A stretch of DNA of 64,000 bases from Trichosporon coremiiforme (Eukaryota; Basidiomycota; Tremellomycetes; Trichosporonales; Trichosporonaceae): NCBI GenBank assembly GCA_039545355.1, contig BCJJ01000011.1, forward strand, positions 516,702 through 580,701. Reading direction: 5' to 3'. Positions 54,155 to 64,000 of this stretch are shown here, in pieces. Position numbers and translations under genes: made by a program. The first letter of the stretch is position 1, and each line of letters opens with the position of its first letter. The notes beneath the pieces were generated by a model that did no database searches, had not been told where the DNA came from, and saw only the letters and a list, made by a program, of their open reading frames with translations.

Positions 54155-55438
54155 TTACAGTTTGTTGTTGTTCGAATCCAAGTTCTCGAGACGCTGGATC
54201 TGGCTGTGCAGTGTCAGTTTCAGGCGATACCAAGTAAACTGGTACTCACTCGTCACGCTTTGCCGTCCTCCACCGGTGCAGCTGCGCCTCCTCGTGGACG
54301 CGGAAACCAAAGATTTTGGGCTCGTAGCGCTCCGCCTTGAGCGCGGCAGCGGCGGAGGAGACGCCACCCGGGCCGACGGGCTCGCGGCGCATCTCGCGCT
54401 CGCTCGAGGGCTGGCCCTTGCTAGGGATCATCTGCGGGTACGCCATGAAGAGCATGTGGGGGAACGTCGTGCCGAAGTAGGCGCCGTCAATGGAGCCGTG
54501 CCGGTTCGACTTGGGCGAGTAGATGTCCTCGCACCGCGGGCAGTACAGTTTGACGGCCTTCTGGTAGGGGATGTCCGTCAGTCCGACAGGGAGCAGGTTC
54601 TGTCCATAGCAGTAGACGCGCGGGCAGCGCCCGAAGTCGCCCTTCCTGTACTTGTCGAGCTGGGGTTAGCTCGTCGCCGAGTAAGCTGCAGCTGAATCGT
54701 ACGAGAACGGCTCGAAACGGACACAAGGGAGGTGACGGCGTGTGTGTGTGTCGCCTTCCTCATGCCCTCCTCTGCGGTTTGTGCCTTCCTCGCGACGATG
54801 ACAGCACTCACCATCTTCTGCAGTCCTCGCGAAGTCACAATGTACCGAGCATGAATTAATCCGTACAGGAAGCGAGCAGACGTCTCGATCGATTCCCGGT
54901 GCGCGTCGTCCATGTCGTCGTCATCTGGACGTCAGCTGGCATAAGAGCTTGATAGCTCACCTAAACAGTCGGTGATCAGATCCAGCGCGCGCTGGTACTC
55001 CTGCACGACCTCGCCGTTCAGACCCGTCAGGTTGAAGCGGTCGAGGATGTAGTCCTCGTCGACCTCGGCAAAGTATTCCTGCATGTTAGCTGGTATGTTG
55101 CAGAAGGCTAGCGACAGCTCGAAGTGCTTAGGGGCGTCGTCGGCGGTTGATGGCGAGTCCTTGGTGATAATGCGCGGCCTCGGCAGAGCAGCCCCCGGAC
55201 GAACACAACACGTTGTGAAGCTTCTGTATCTACTGAGGATACCACCGAAGCGTCACATGGAGACGAGGAAGACAACACGGCACCCTCATCGAGACTTGTC
55301 GCGGACATGAGCGTTACTTACATTACCCTTGGTAGAGAGGAACCAGGAGATCCAGCTGTGCTTGTTAGCGATCTACGGGGAAACGGCGGCTTACGAGTTG
55401 TTGTAGTCGCTCTCCGACCCAGTGGAGAGGTCGTCCAT
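54155..55438 (-). CDS. CKB1: Casein kinase 2 regulatory subunit beta
   Basis: CK2 beta dimers scaffold and regulate the constitutive kinase CK2. Six exons (55438-55395, 55355-55322, 55078-54961, 54924-54812, 54659-54250, 54203-54155) give 255 residues. Landmarks are [52 protein letters not shown] and the zinc-finger dimer interface CPRVYC...CPRC with PVGLTD. They are followed by [19 protein letters not shown]. The last exon ([15 protein letters not shown]) lies beyond a 46-nt intron; without it the frame stops at once after the donor. The stop lies 50 bases from the convergent lipase stop. Fungi often have two beta paralogues (CKB1 and CKB2), so the symbol is approximate. Confidence 0.95.
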
Positions 55439-55792
55439 GGTGGGAGGGTTGGATGACGAGTAGGGCTAGAGTGGAAAAGAGAGGCAAACAAGAGGTGTGC
55501 AGGTGTGTATGAGCAGGCGGCTGTGTCGCGGTCACAGGTCGCAGCAGCGAGTACAGTGAGCGGCACAATGTCGGCTGACTGCTACAGTGAGCGAAAGGTT
55601 TAGGCCCCGCTGCTTCACCCTGGCTGCCATCCGACTCCGCCCAGCCATGTCCACCACCCAGTACCCAGGCTTCACGTTCAGGGACCGACCGGGGGTTCAG
55701 TGGGTGGCCAGTCCACCGTACCAGCATACCAGCGTCATCGTCATTGCGATCAGACCACCGATTCCTCGCTGCATACAACCATTCACAACAAC
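55439..55792. promoter_or_regulatory. Divergent promoter, CK2 beta / VPS33
   Basis: A 354-base divergent spacer, with no ORF supported and no strong motif noticed. Confidence 0.5.
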
Positions 55793-57892
55793 ATGGCCAT
55801 GTCCTCGACGGCAGGACCATCACGGACCACCTCGGCCATTCACGGCACTGGGTCCGGTATCCGCTCCCAGGGCCCCGGCAGCGGTGCGCCAACGAGCACG
55901 ATGTCGAGCACCGCCGGTGACGCTGCGACCTCCGAAGCTACAGGACCCGACTTCGGCGTGTTGAAGGAGTTAGGCAAGGCCGCGCTCGTCGAGGTTCTGA
56001 ACGATATCCCGGGGGCCAAGACCCTCGTCCTCGACTCTGCCTTAGCCGGCCCGCTGGGGTTGGTCGTGGACGTGGCTTCGCTGAAGGTATGCTTGAATCT
56101 TCTCGACCGAGCTGACCCCAGCACCACGGCGTGGACAAGATGTTCTGGCTCGAGCCCGGCCCGCTCTCAGCACCAACGAGAAATGTGGTGTATCTAACTC
56201 GACCAAGGCGCTCGCATATCCTCCTGATCGCGCAGCAGGTGCGCGCCAACCCGGGACTGAACTACCACGTCCTCTGCGTGCCGCGGAGCACGGAGCTGGT
56301 CCGCCGCGTGCTCGAGGACGAGGGCGTGAGCGGGGACGTGGAGCTGGGGCAGTTCAAGCTCGAGCTCATCCCCGTCGAGACGGATGTGCTGAGCATGGAG
56401 CTCGACGACGTTGCGCGCGACATCTTCCTCCGCGGTGACGAGACGCCGATCTTCTACTCGGCCCTGGCGCTCAGTACGCTCCAGAGGGCGGTGGGACGGA
56501 TTGACCGTGTCATCGCCAAGGGCGATGCGGCCAAGGTGAGTAGACGATGGGGAAGACGGGACAGCTACTTTATGGTGTGAGCTGACAGATGACAGAAACT
56601 CGCGGGACTGGTGGAGAAACACCGCCTCGCCGTCGAACCCTCCGACTCCATCGACAGCATGATCATCATCGACCGCGCCGTCGACTGGGTCACGCCCATG
56701 TGCACGCAACTGACGTACGAGGGGATGCTGGACGAGTTTGTAGGAATCAGCCACTGTAAGTTCTTCTCTGCTCAGCTATGCGACGCACATCATAGCTAAC
56801 ACCGCAGCCCACATCGAAGTCGACTCGCAGCTCCTCGACCCCGACGCCCCCCCAAAGAAGAGGAAACACCACCTCTCCTCCACAGACCCAGTCTACTCCG
56901 GAATTCGCGACCTCAACTTCGCCCTAGTCGGGCAACATCTCTCCCGCCTCGCTCGGAGGTTGGAGGGGGAGTACGGCGGGGTGAAGAACCTCCAGTCCGT
57001 GTCGCAAATGAAGGACTTTGTGGGCCGCATAGGCGGCTTGCAGTCGGAACAACAGGCGCTGCGTCTGCACACGGCGCTGGCTGAGCGTCTCCTCCCCATA
57101 ACCCGGAGCGACAACTTCAACAAGTCGCTCGAGGCACAGCAAAACCTCCTCGCTGGTTACGATGCGCCGGCGCAGTGGGCCCTCGTCGAGGACTTGCTCG
57201 CGGAACAAGCACCCCTCATGGCCGTGCTCCGCGCCGCCGTGCTCTACTCCCTGACGAATGGGGGCGTGAAGCCCAAGCCCCTGGAGATGTTCAAGCGCGA
57301 CCTCCTCCAGACCTATGGGTATCAGCACCTCAGTCTCCTCGTCGCGCTTCAGCGTCTCGGCCTGCTGTCCAAGACGCCGGCGAGCACGTCTTTCGGAGCA
57401 GCGCGAAAGAACCTCCGCCTGCTAGTCGACGACGTGGACGACGCCTCGCCCGAGGACATAGCGTACGTGTACTCTGGCTATGCGCCATTGTCCGTTCGCC
57501 TCGTGCAGGTCGCCGCTCAGCGCAGTGCGCTTTCGGAAAGTAGGGAGAAGGAGGGATGGTTCGGCAACCAGCCTCAGGCGCGGACGGGCGTGCAGCGCGA
57601 CGTGGTGCGGATGGAGGGCAAAAGACCACCGACGGGGTGGAGGGGTATGGAGGATGTGGTTAACGCTGTGCCGGGAGCGACGTACGATAAGGGCCCCAGT
57701 GGGAGCCAGGCGAAGAGCACGGGCACGACGCTCGTGTTCTTCCTTGGCGGGTGCACTAGTACGGAGATCTCGGCGTTGCGGTGGATGTCCAAGCTCGGCG
57801 GGAGGCGGTTCGTCGTCGCTACCACTGGGGTTGTTAACGGCTCGACGCTGTTGGAGAGTTTCGGCGACCCGAAGCCTGTCCCTCTCAACTAG
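55793..57892 (+). CDS. VPS33: Sec1/Munc18 protein VPS33
   Basis: Vps33 is the SM-family subunit of HOPS/CORVET that guides SNARE assembly at endosomes and the vacuole. Exons 55793-56086, 56122-56535, 56596-56755 and 56808-57892 give 650 residues. The first 50 residues are Ser/Thr/Gly-rich. The SM fold then shows LVLDSALAGPLGLVVDVASL, HHGVDKMFWLEPGPL, TRNVVYLTRPRRSHILLIAQ, DSIDSMIIIDRAVDWVTPMC and TQLTYEGMLDEFVGI. The D-R-x-x-D-x-x-T-P-x-x-x-Q-x-T-Y-E-G segment is diagnostic for SM proteins of this branch. The C-terminus has FFLGGCTSTEISALRWMS and FVVATTGVVNGSTLLESFG. An ATG two codons later would change little. Only 33 bases separate its stop from the convergent GCP4 stop. Confidence 0.95.
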
Positions 57893-57925
57893 TGATAGAT
57901 TGTATGCATTATATGTGAACTACAA

Positions 57926-60277
57926 CTAGGCTTGCAGGTCGCGCGGGGGGAGGATGTCGCCCTCCCTCCCCTCCTGCCACTGCGTCAGCACGCCGTTGAA
58001 GTCGAGCCTGAGGAGGAGCTGCTCCACGTGACGGGCCATGAGCCCGTCGCCCTCGGCGTCGGCCGTGCCGCCAGAGTTGACAGCCATGATCTGCGTGACT
58101 CTGGCCCTAGACGTGCTCGCGCGGGTGAGACTACCCCTCGTCATGGATCCTCCCGCCTCCTTCTCCGTCGGACTCTGGCTTTCAAGGAGCAAACGGAAGA
58201 ACTCGCCAATCTGCTCGTGTAGGGTCTCGCTGATCTCGGACACTGCCTTGGCGCGCTCGGACACGAGGTCGTTGCTGTCGTCCAGCAGGAGCTCGGGAAG
58301 GACGTCGCCGCCCCAGCGCTCCACGAGGCCGGCGAAGCGCTTGCATGTGTCGAGAATGTCGCGGATAAGTTGGGCCGAGTCACGTTCGGCGATGAAGAGA
58401 CCCTCACGAAGGAAGGCGAGGTGTCGGGCGTGCATTTGCCGCAGGGTTAGGAAGTCGAGATACCCTGGGCCATCGTTGTGACCCATGCCTGGTGTTCCCA
58501 GACCCGGAGTGCTGGGGCGGGGACGCGAGTTGCGGGGTGTTCCGGGTGTCGGTGTTCCGGCCCTCACGTTACTGAGTCCTCTGGATCGAGCCTGGGCTGG
58601 CGCCGGGGCGGGAGCATGTGGCCTGATCTGCTCCAGGAGACGCTTATGCTGCACGCCCACAATGTCCGTCATGAAGTGTCCCAGCAGCTGATCCAGGAAG
58701 AACAACATTGCTCTCACTGTACCCCAAGCCTGGCGCGCGAGTCTCACTCTCTCGTCCCTCTCCTCTCCCGCCCCTCCTTCATCCACACCCGTGTACTGCC
58801 GCCGCCGGCGCTGGGCACCGCTCAATGCGCTCCAGCACTCGAGCACGCGCATGTGCGCATCCCGGATTGCGTACAGGTACGCGTGCATGTCGCCGTAGGC
58901 TGCCACGGCTGGGGGAGTCATGAACAGGTCCAGGGGCCACTTGACCTCGGCCGTGAGGCTGATCGGCGTACCGAGCAGCGCGGGGGAGAAGAGACCACGG
59001 ATCGTGCCGTCGTCCTCTGCTGGTCTGCTCAATGGGCGTAGAGGTCCGGCAGGCATAGACCAGGACAGATGCTCGAGGGCGCGGTCCGCCTCTGCCGCTG
59101 TTCCCAGTGATGCGCGCAGCATGGCCAGGTCCAGGTCGTGGACACGGATGACCGAAGATGAAGAGTTCGGGTTGGACAGCAGCAACCTGTCGCGACGCAG
59201 ACGACTAATCTCCCTGATCGCGTTCACGGCGAACTCGCCGTCACGGGTCAGGAAGTAGTTCGCGCTGGTGTCAGCTCAATCCCCGCCGCGCGCAGCTGAC
59301 ATCACTTACAAGCTCTCGATCGCCTCGGCGACCTGCTCGCCGGTCAGGACATGGCGCCAGAGCCACTCGCCCACCTCTGCTCTCGCCCTTTGCACCGCGG
59401 CGTCGAGCTCCTCAGGTTTGGACGCCACGATGTCCCTCCTCGTCTTCTCAACCAGACTCCGCGGCAGAGCTCTTCCTTCCCTCTTCAGTGTGGCCGCGAC
59501 TCGGCCAACGTACAAGATACTCTCCCTCGTCGGCGCACCGACACTTCTCGGGAGAAGATCACTGTTGAGCTTGTACAGACGGTGCGGTGGGTCGGCGCCT
59601 GCGTCGAGTCCTAGGGCCGGGGAGGAAGGCGAGGAAGAGTCAGATGCTACGCCGTCGAGGAGGAACACGACCAGATGCGTCAACCACAGATTCCAGAGCC
59701 GCTGGAGGAGTTGCGTGAATACTTTCCTCAGTGTCGGATGACCCGTCGCGCTCTGCTCTGAGAGATGCTGCATCAGCTCGCCCGGCGTCGATTCTTCCTC
59801 GAGGTGCGTGACGAGTGCCGATAGCGCAGCCATGGGTGCGTGCCAGGCATCAAAAGTAGCAAGCACGAGCGAGAGGGGGACATAGCCCAGTCCTTCCTTG
59901 TCCTCTGAGGGTTGGACGGTCCCCGGGTCGCGGGACAGGACGAGAGCCTCCGTCTCGACGAGAAGGGACTCGTACTCCTCCAGCACTTCTCGGACTGCGC
60001 CGGCTAGGACGGCGACGTACTGTCCCGGTTCGCGGCCTTCGCGTTCTCGTTCCTTGCCCTTCCGCCTACTAGAGGCTAGAACCGCGGCTCGCGCCTCGGC
60101 TTGCGTGGCTTCAGTCCATCGCCGGATTCGCGTGTAGTTCGCCGCCAGGGAGCAGAGAGTATTCAGCGAAGCGACCTCACCGGGGTGGAGGTAGGCGGCG
60201 AGTTCGGGCGAGACGCCGGTCGACAGGAAGAGAGTCGAGGGATGCCCGCCGAGCACTAGAAGAAGCTCGGCTAGCAT
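57926..60277 (-). CDS. GCP4: Gamma-tubulin complex component 4 (Spc97/98 family)
   Basis: GCP proteins place gamma-tubulin in the ring complex that nucleates microtubules at spindle pole bodies. Two exons, 60277-59310 and 59264-57926, give 768 residues. The start MLAELLLVLGGHPSTLFL is the GCP4-type N-terminus and lacks the long extension of GCP2/3/5/6. Family features include LNTLCSLAANYTRIRRW, LWLTHLVVFLLDG, SILYVGRVAATL, NYFLTRDGEFAVNAIREISR and the C-terminal gamma-tubulin-binding half: LTAEVKWPLDLFMTPPAVAA, AMLFFLDQLLGHFMTDIVG, LDFLTLRQMHARHLAFLREG and LLLRLDFNGVLTQW. A low-complexity Thr/Pro/Gly insert lies in the second half. The 45-nt intron is clear. Confidence 0.9.
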
Positions 60278-60598
60278 CGTTTCGGTCGTATGATGCCGTG
60301 GGTGGTGGGGGAGGTAGGTGATGTTGGAGTTTCGAGGAAGACAGATGGTTACTGATCGCGCGCGCACCGAAACCCAACGCGTCACAACAACCGTGCCTGA
60401 CTGGCATCTAATCGCGGGTTTGCTTCCGTCGCAGTGGTGGGTAATGGTGGCAAACGATGCAGCTAACGGCTGCAACGAGCACAGTGCAAGCAGTGAGGAG
60501 ATGTATCCAAGATATGTGTAGAAAGTTCTAGTTGTACAAACGAGATTAAACAAGATGATATGACAGATGAATGTCTAGATGGACGGTTGGGGTGGAGA
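60278..60598. other. Intergenic between arrestin stop and GCP4 start
   Basis: A 321-base spacer between tandem minus-strand genes, with no feature recognised. Confidence 0.5.
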
Positions 60599-63500
60599 TC
60601 ACTCCTCGATGTGCAGCTGCACGCGGCTGACGTTGCGGCTGGGTGCGCGGGATGCCGCGCGGCTGCCGACGGGACTAGTAGCACGAGAAGCAGCGCGGGA
60701 GGCACTGCGCGCTGAGCGGATGGCGTTAGCAACTGCCTCACCGTACGACGGGGGCTCGCGGCCCTCCTCCGTCTCCTGGCCGGACATGAGGCGGTCGTAC
60801 ACGATGTTGCGCTCGAGGAGCGTGTCCTCGTGCGCATCGTGAGGTCCGTGGGCCTCGCGCTGAGGCACCTCGTGCGTGATGTGGACGTTTTTTAGACCAG
60901 CGGCAATGGCATGCTGCGCGCCGATGTTCGCCGCACCGATGAGGTTGCTTCCTCCGAGTCTGGTGGGCGGGGGACGGCCGTGGATCGGGCATCCCATGGA
61001 CGGCGTATCGGACCCAGCACGCTCGTATGATGGAAGCATGTTGTACTGCGTGTTGACACGGCAGTCGAGGATCTTGACGGGCGTCTCGATGATGATGTCG
61101 AACTGCTTTCGCTTGCCCTTGCTGTCGAGGTGCAGATCGTCGCCGCGCTCGACACGGATCGTCACCTTGAGCCAGTGCGCTACGCTGATGTTGGTCTGGT
61201 CGTGCTTGGACGAGAACTTGAGTCGTGTCGTGCAGTCGGGCACGGTCAAGTCCTTCTCAAAGTGCCACGGACCGAGGGGGTCGAGCAGGGAAGCGTACAC
61301 ATCGTCTTCCGGGTTGGCGAGGTTCTCGAACTCGAGCGGGTTGTTCATGGCGGCGTTGCGGGCCAGCGGAGCTAACGGCGAGTCCTTGATCGCATTCTCG
61401 TCGTCGCTGATGATCGGCAGTAGAGGATCAGCAGGCGTGTGCTTGTTCGGCGGCGTGTTCTTGGCGGAGAAGAGCACGAAGCGCCGCGGTGTCTCGTGCC
61501 GCGCGACCTTCTTGTTCGACGCATAGTAGTCGCTCTTCTCCTCAAGCGCAATCGTGAGTCGGTACACCTTGCACTTGGCGAGGGGCATGAGGCGGATGCT
61601 GATGGGAATCGTGCCGCCGATCGGGAACGCCTTGCCGCTGAGCGCAATCTGGTACCGCATTTGGTCCTCCCACTGGCGCTCGACGATGACATTGTCCGAC
61701 TCCTCCATGTCGTCCTCCTGTGGTCCCGCGATCATCTGCACCTCCATCTCATCGGACAGATTCGTCGTGAGCGCACCGGCGCGCACAACGTGAGCCTTGA
61801 GCTTGTACACGACGGACCCGAATTCGGCGTGGATGCTCGGCGGCATGTTGGGCGGGATGGAGAACGAGATGGGCCAGTTGTAGGTTCCCTTCGGGAACTC
61901 CTTCCAGTTGTGCACCTCCTCGTCGCCACCGCCACCGATCGAGAACGCGCTCTTCTTCTTCTGCCGACTGCGTCCACGGTGCTCGCTCTCGTCGCGGCGA
62001 CCGGGGCTGCGGCCGCGTGCTGTCTCAACCGATCGGCCACGCTCCGGGGCGAGGCTCTGCAGACCCGTCGAGCTAGAGTTGCGCGACATGGCAATGTTCG
62101 CACCTGACGAAATACGCGGGATCGGGGCATCGTCCAGCGCCATGAACGAGTTGCGGGGTGTCGCCTCGGGACGCTGTCGGCTCGCAGATCGGCTAGGCGG
62201 TTCACGACTCTTCGAGTGGTTGCGGTGGTGACTGAGAGAGCGGAGGGCAGCAGACAGGCTGAACTTGTGCCCCTTGTGACTGGCACGGCCACGGTCGTCG
62301 GTGTCGATGCTGAAGCTGGGTGCGTGGTGCACAGACGGAGCGTGCTGTACACCAGGGGTCGAGGCGTTTGTAGAAGTCGTCGTTCGGCTCGGACGCAGGA
62401 TGCTTGCTGGCTCGCCCGCTTGGCGCTCACCGCCCTGCCGGACAATGATGGACGAAGCACGCGAGCGACCCCGCATCTCGACAGCACCATCGCCGCCTTG
62501 ACTGCTCGGTCCACGCGACATAGACGGGCTCTCCGGAGGTCGCAATCCGCTACTTCGGCGACCGCCAGGGGAGTGCTCACCGTTCACCTCCTGCAGGTCG
62601 TGCAGTGACGGGGGTCGGGAGACGGCAGGCGATCGGTTGAACGGGGAAGCGGACGGAGGAGTCTCGTTTGTCGGCGTTCCGGCTCGGGTCGGGCAGGGCT
62701 GCGCGTGGGTAGCAGCGGGATGGTACATGGCGTGCGCATCATGATCCTTAGACGGGACTTGACTGAGTGCTTCACCGAATCGGACGGCGCCGGGAGTTGA
62801 CGGGTTCGATGTGCTGTTCGAGTAATGAGCGTCGGCGTGAGGGAAGTTGATCGGGTTGTCCGGATCTCCTTCAGGAGTCGATGGTCGCCACTCGTCGTCG
62901 CCGCTGCTCGCGCTGTTGTTCACGCCTGACGTACGCCGAGGCAACGGCGAGCCAGGCGGTGGGGTGTCGTTAGGCGTCAGCGCCGGCGACAGTCCGCGCG
63001 ACTGCGTCGCACTGCTGCGCATCGCGGCGAGCGACATCGTGCTCGCTTGACGGGAGCCTCCGAAACGATCCGGGCTGGCGTGCCGGGACCGCGCCATGCG
63101 CCAAGACGACCAGTCCTCGTTCCCAGGCAGAACGCTGGCGCTGCGCGGGATCACAGGTCCATCGTCGACCTGGCCGTCCGAGTCCTCGTCGGAGTCGAGG
63201 TCGTACTGGGCGAGAGCCGCGGGATCGACAGACTGGCTGCGCCGGGTCACTGGCGGACGGTGCCCCTCGGCAGCGGAGAAGAACGTGGCCGTCTCGGAAA
63301 GAATCGTGTGCTCCTCGAACGTCTCGGCCCTGCGGGGTCCGATACCTGCGCGGTTAGCATCGCTTTATGCATCGGGATCGTACCTTCGGGCCACTCGGTC
63401 TTCGCCTTACCCTCGAGGGTGGCAGAGACGGTGCGGATGCGTGTCGGCTTCTGCAGGCGAAGGGTCAGAAGACCTCGGACCATTGCGGGCGGTCCATCTT

Positions 63501-63609
63501 GGGTCTGTTGTGGGCGTCCGCGAAAGTCTGTGCCGGTCGAGGGGCCTCTGAGGAAGATGACGGGCTCGGCCAGACGGATCTGGAGGGGCGCGTTGGAAGC
63601 CTTGACCAT
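60599..63609 (-). CDS. Alpha-arrestin (ART family, Rsp5 adaptor)
   Basis: Alpha-arrestins bring the Rsp5 ubiquitin ligase to membrane transporters for endocytosis. Two exons, 63609-63384 and 63345-60599, give 990 residues. The arrestin N-fold starts LQIRLAEPVIFLRGPS, with VRGLLTLRLQKPTRIRTVSA; a long Ser/Arg-rich insert (about 100-470) interrupts it. It resumes at WKEFPKGTYNWPISFSIPPN and the arrestin C-domain (MRYQIALSGKAFPIGGTIPI, LEEKSDYYASNKKVARHETP). Near the end PPSY (about 940-943) in REPPSYGEA is a PPxY motif for WW domains of Rsp5. An Arg/Ala/Ser repeat tail follows. The layout with a big insert resembles the Aly/Rod group. The insert is rich in RxxS sites, so kinase and 14-3-3 control is plausible but inferred. 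Confidence 0.92.
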
Positions 63610-64000
63610 TGTGCCCGACAAGTGTTAGCCGCACGGTTGTGTCGGCTGTGGTTCAGACGGATGGAGGAAGGCGCGGTTGAGGAGTGTGTGGTCAGGTGGA
63701 GCGGAGATAAGATTGTGGGGAGGTCTGTGTGGGCGGAAGGATCGACGGCCGGGCGGCTTATCGTGCGTGACCTCTTGCGTGATGCGGGATGAGACACGAT
63801 AGCGACGCCCGCAGGCAAGGACACGCCAAGAACAGGAGTCGAGTCGGTGATGGATGAGGACGAGATTGCAAGGACAGACGAAGCAAGCGACAAAATTAAG
63901 ATGCAGCGTGTGGGTTGTGGGTTGTGGGTTCTGCAAGGTGTCACAGGTCCAGGTCCCATATGCGCGGGATTGGTGGCACGAGTAAGCGCCAGGCGGCAGT
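63610..64000. other. Upstream region of arrestin, window edge
   Basis: About 390 bases, with no supported gene. A TGGGTTG repeat lies at 63911-63930. It probably contains the arrestin promoter. Confidence 0.5.
63911..63930. repeat. TGGGTTG short tandem repeat
   Basis: Two full TGGGTTG units and a partial third in non-coding sequence. Confidence 0.85.

Overview
The window looks like a chromosome segment of a GC-rich basidiomycete yeast, most probably a Tremellomycete and perhaps Trichosporonales. The lineage is inferred from style, not from a search. Genes are single, eukaryotic and heavily split. Most introns are only 36-60 nt, with GTGAGT-like donors and a GCTGAC or GCTAAC branch site a few bases before the AG. 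No operons, prophages, insertion sequences or CRISPR arrays were seen. Exon joins were placed by eye from splice signals, reading frame and protein family patterns; the summed coding length of every complete gene divides by three.

Left part (1-11.3 kb): 3' end of an RBM42-like RRM gene, ORM1 sphingolipid regulator, an AN1 zinc-finger protein, an unrecognised multi-pass membrane protein, a small O-methyltransferase, the purine enzyme ATIC (ADE17 type) and an ER FKBP ending in HDEL. The next 9.3 kb (11.3-20.65 kb) contains one recognisable gene, a Zn2Cys6 transcription factor, inside a long gene-poor stretch.

Middle part (20.6-41 kb): coatomer beta (SEC26), ATP synthase subunit e, an RBBP4-type WD40 histone chaperone, a Siw14-like phosphatase, a DUF3074 protein, a membrane-anchored GH15 glucoamylase, mitochondrial branched-chain keto-acid dehydrogenase E1 alpha, a doubtful single-TM ORF, nucleoside diphosphate kinase and a DHA2-type MFS transporter.

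Right part (41-64 kb): a Rif1-like protein of about 1,892 residues, Msp1 AAA ATPase, the ESCRT-I subunit VPS37, a patatin-type triacylglycerol lipase, CK2 beta, VPS33, gamma-tubulin complex component 4 and an alpha-arrestin with a PPSY motif. VPS37, VPS33 and the arrestin all belong to endosome/vacuole traffic, but each is a stand-alone gene and the proximity may be chance.

No clearly new multi-gene system was found. The best leads are an in-frame upstream start that would give NDP kinase a hydrophobic leader, tandem TGACTCA sites before the methyltransferase, a composite CRE/E-box before the glucoamylase, PP1-docking motifs in Rif1, a tRNA-Leu-like element with an intron, and the gene-poor region with possible alternative splicing around the Zn2Cys6 factor.
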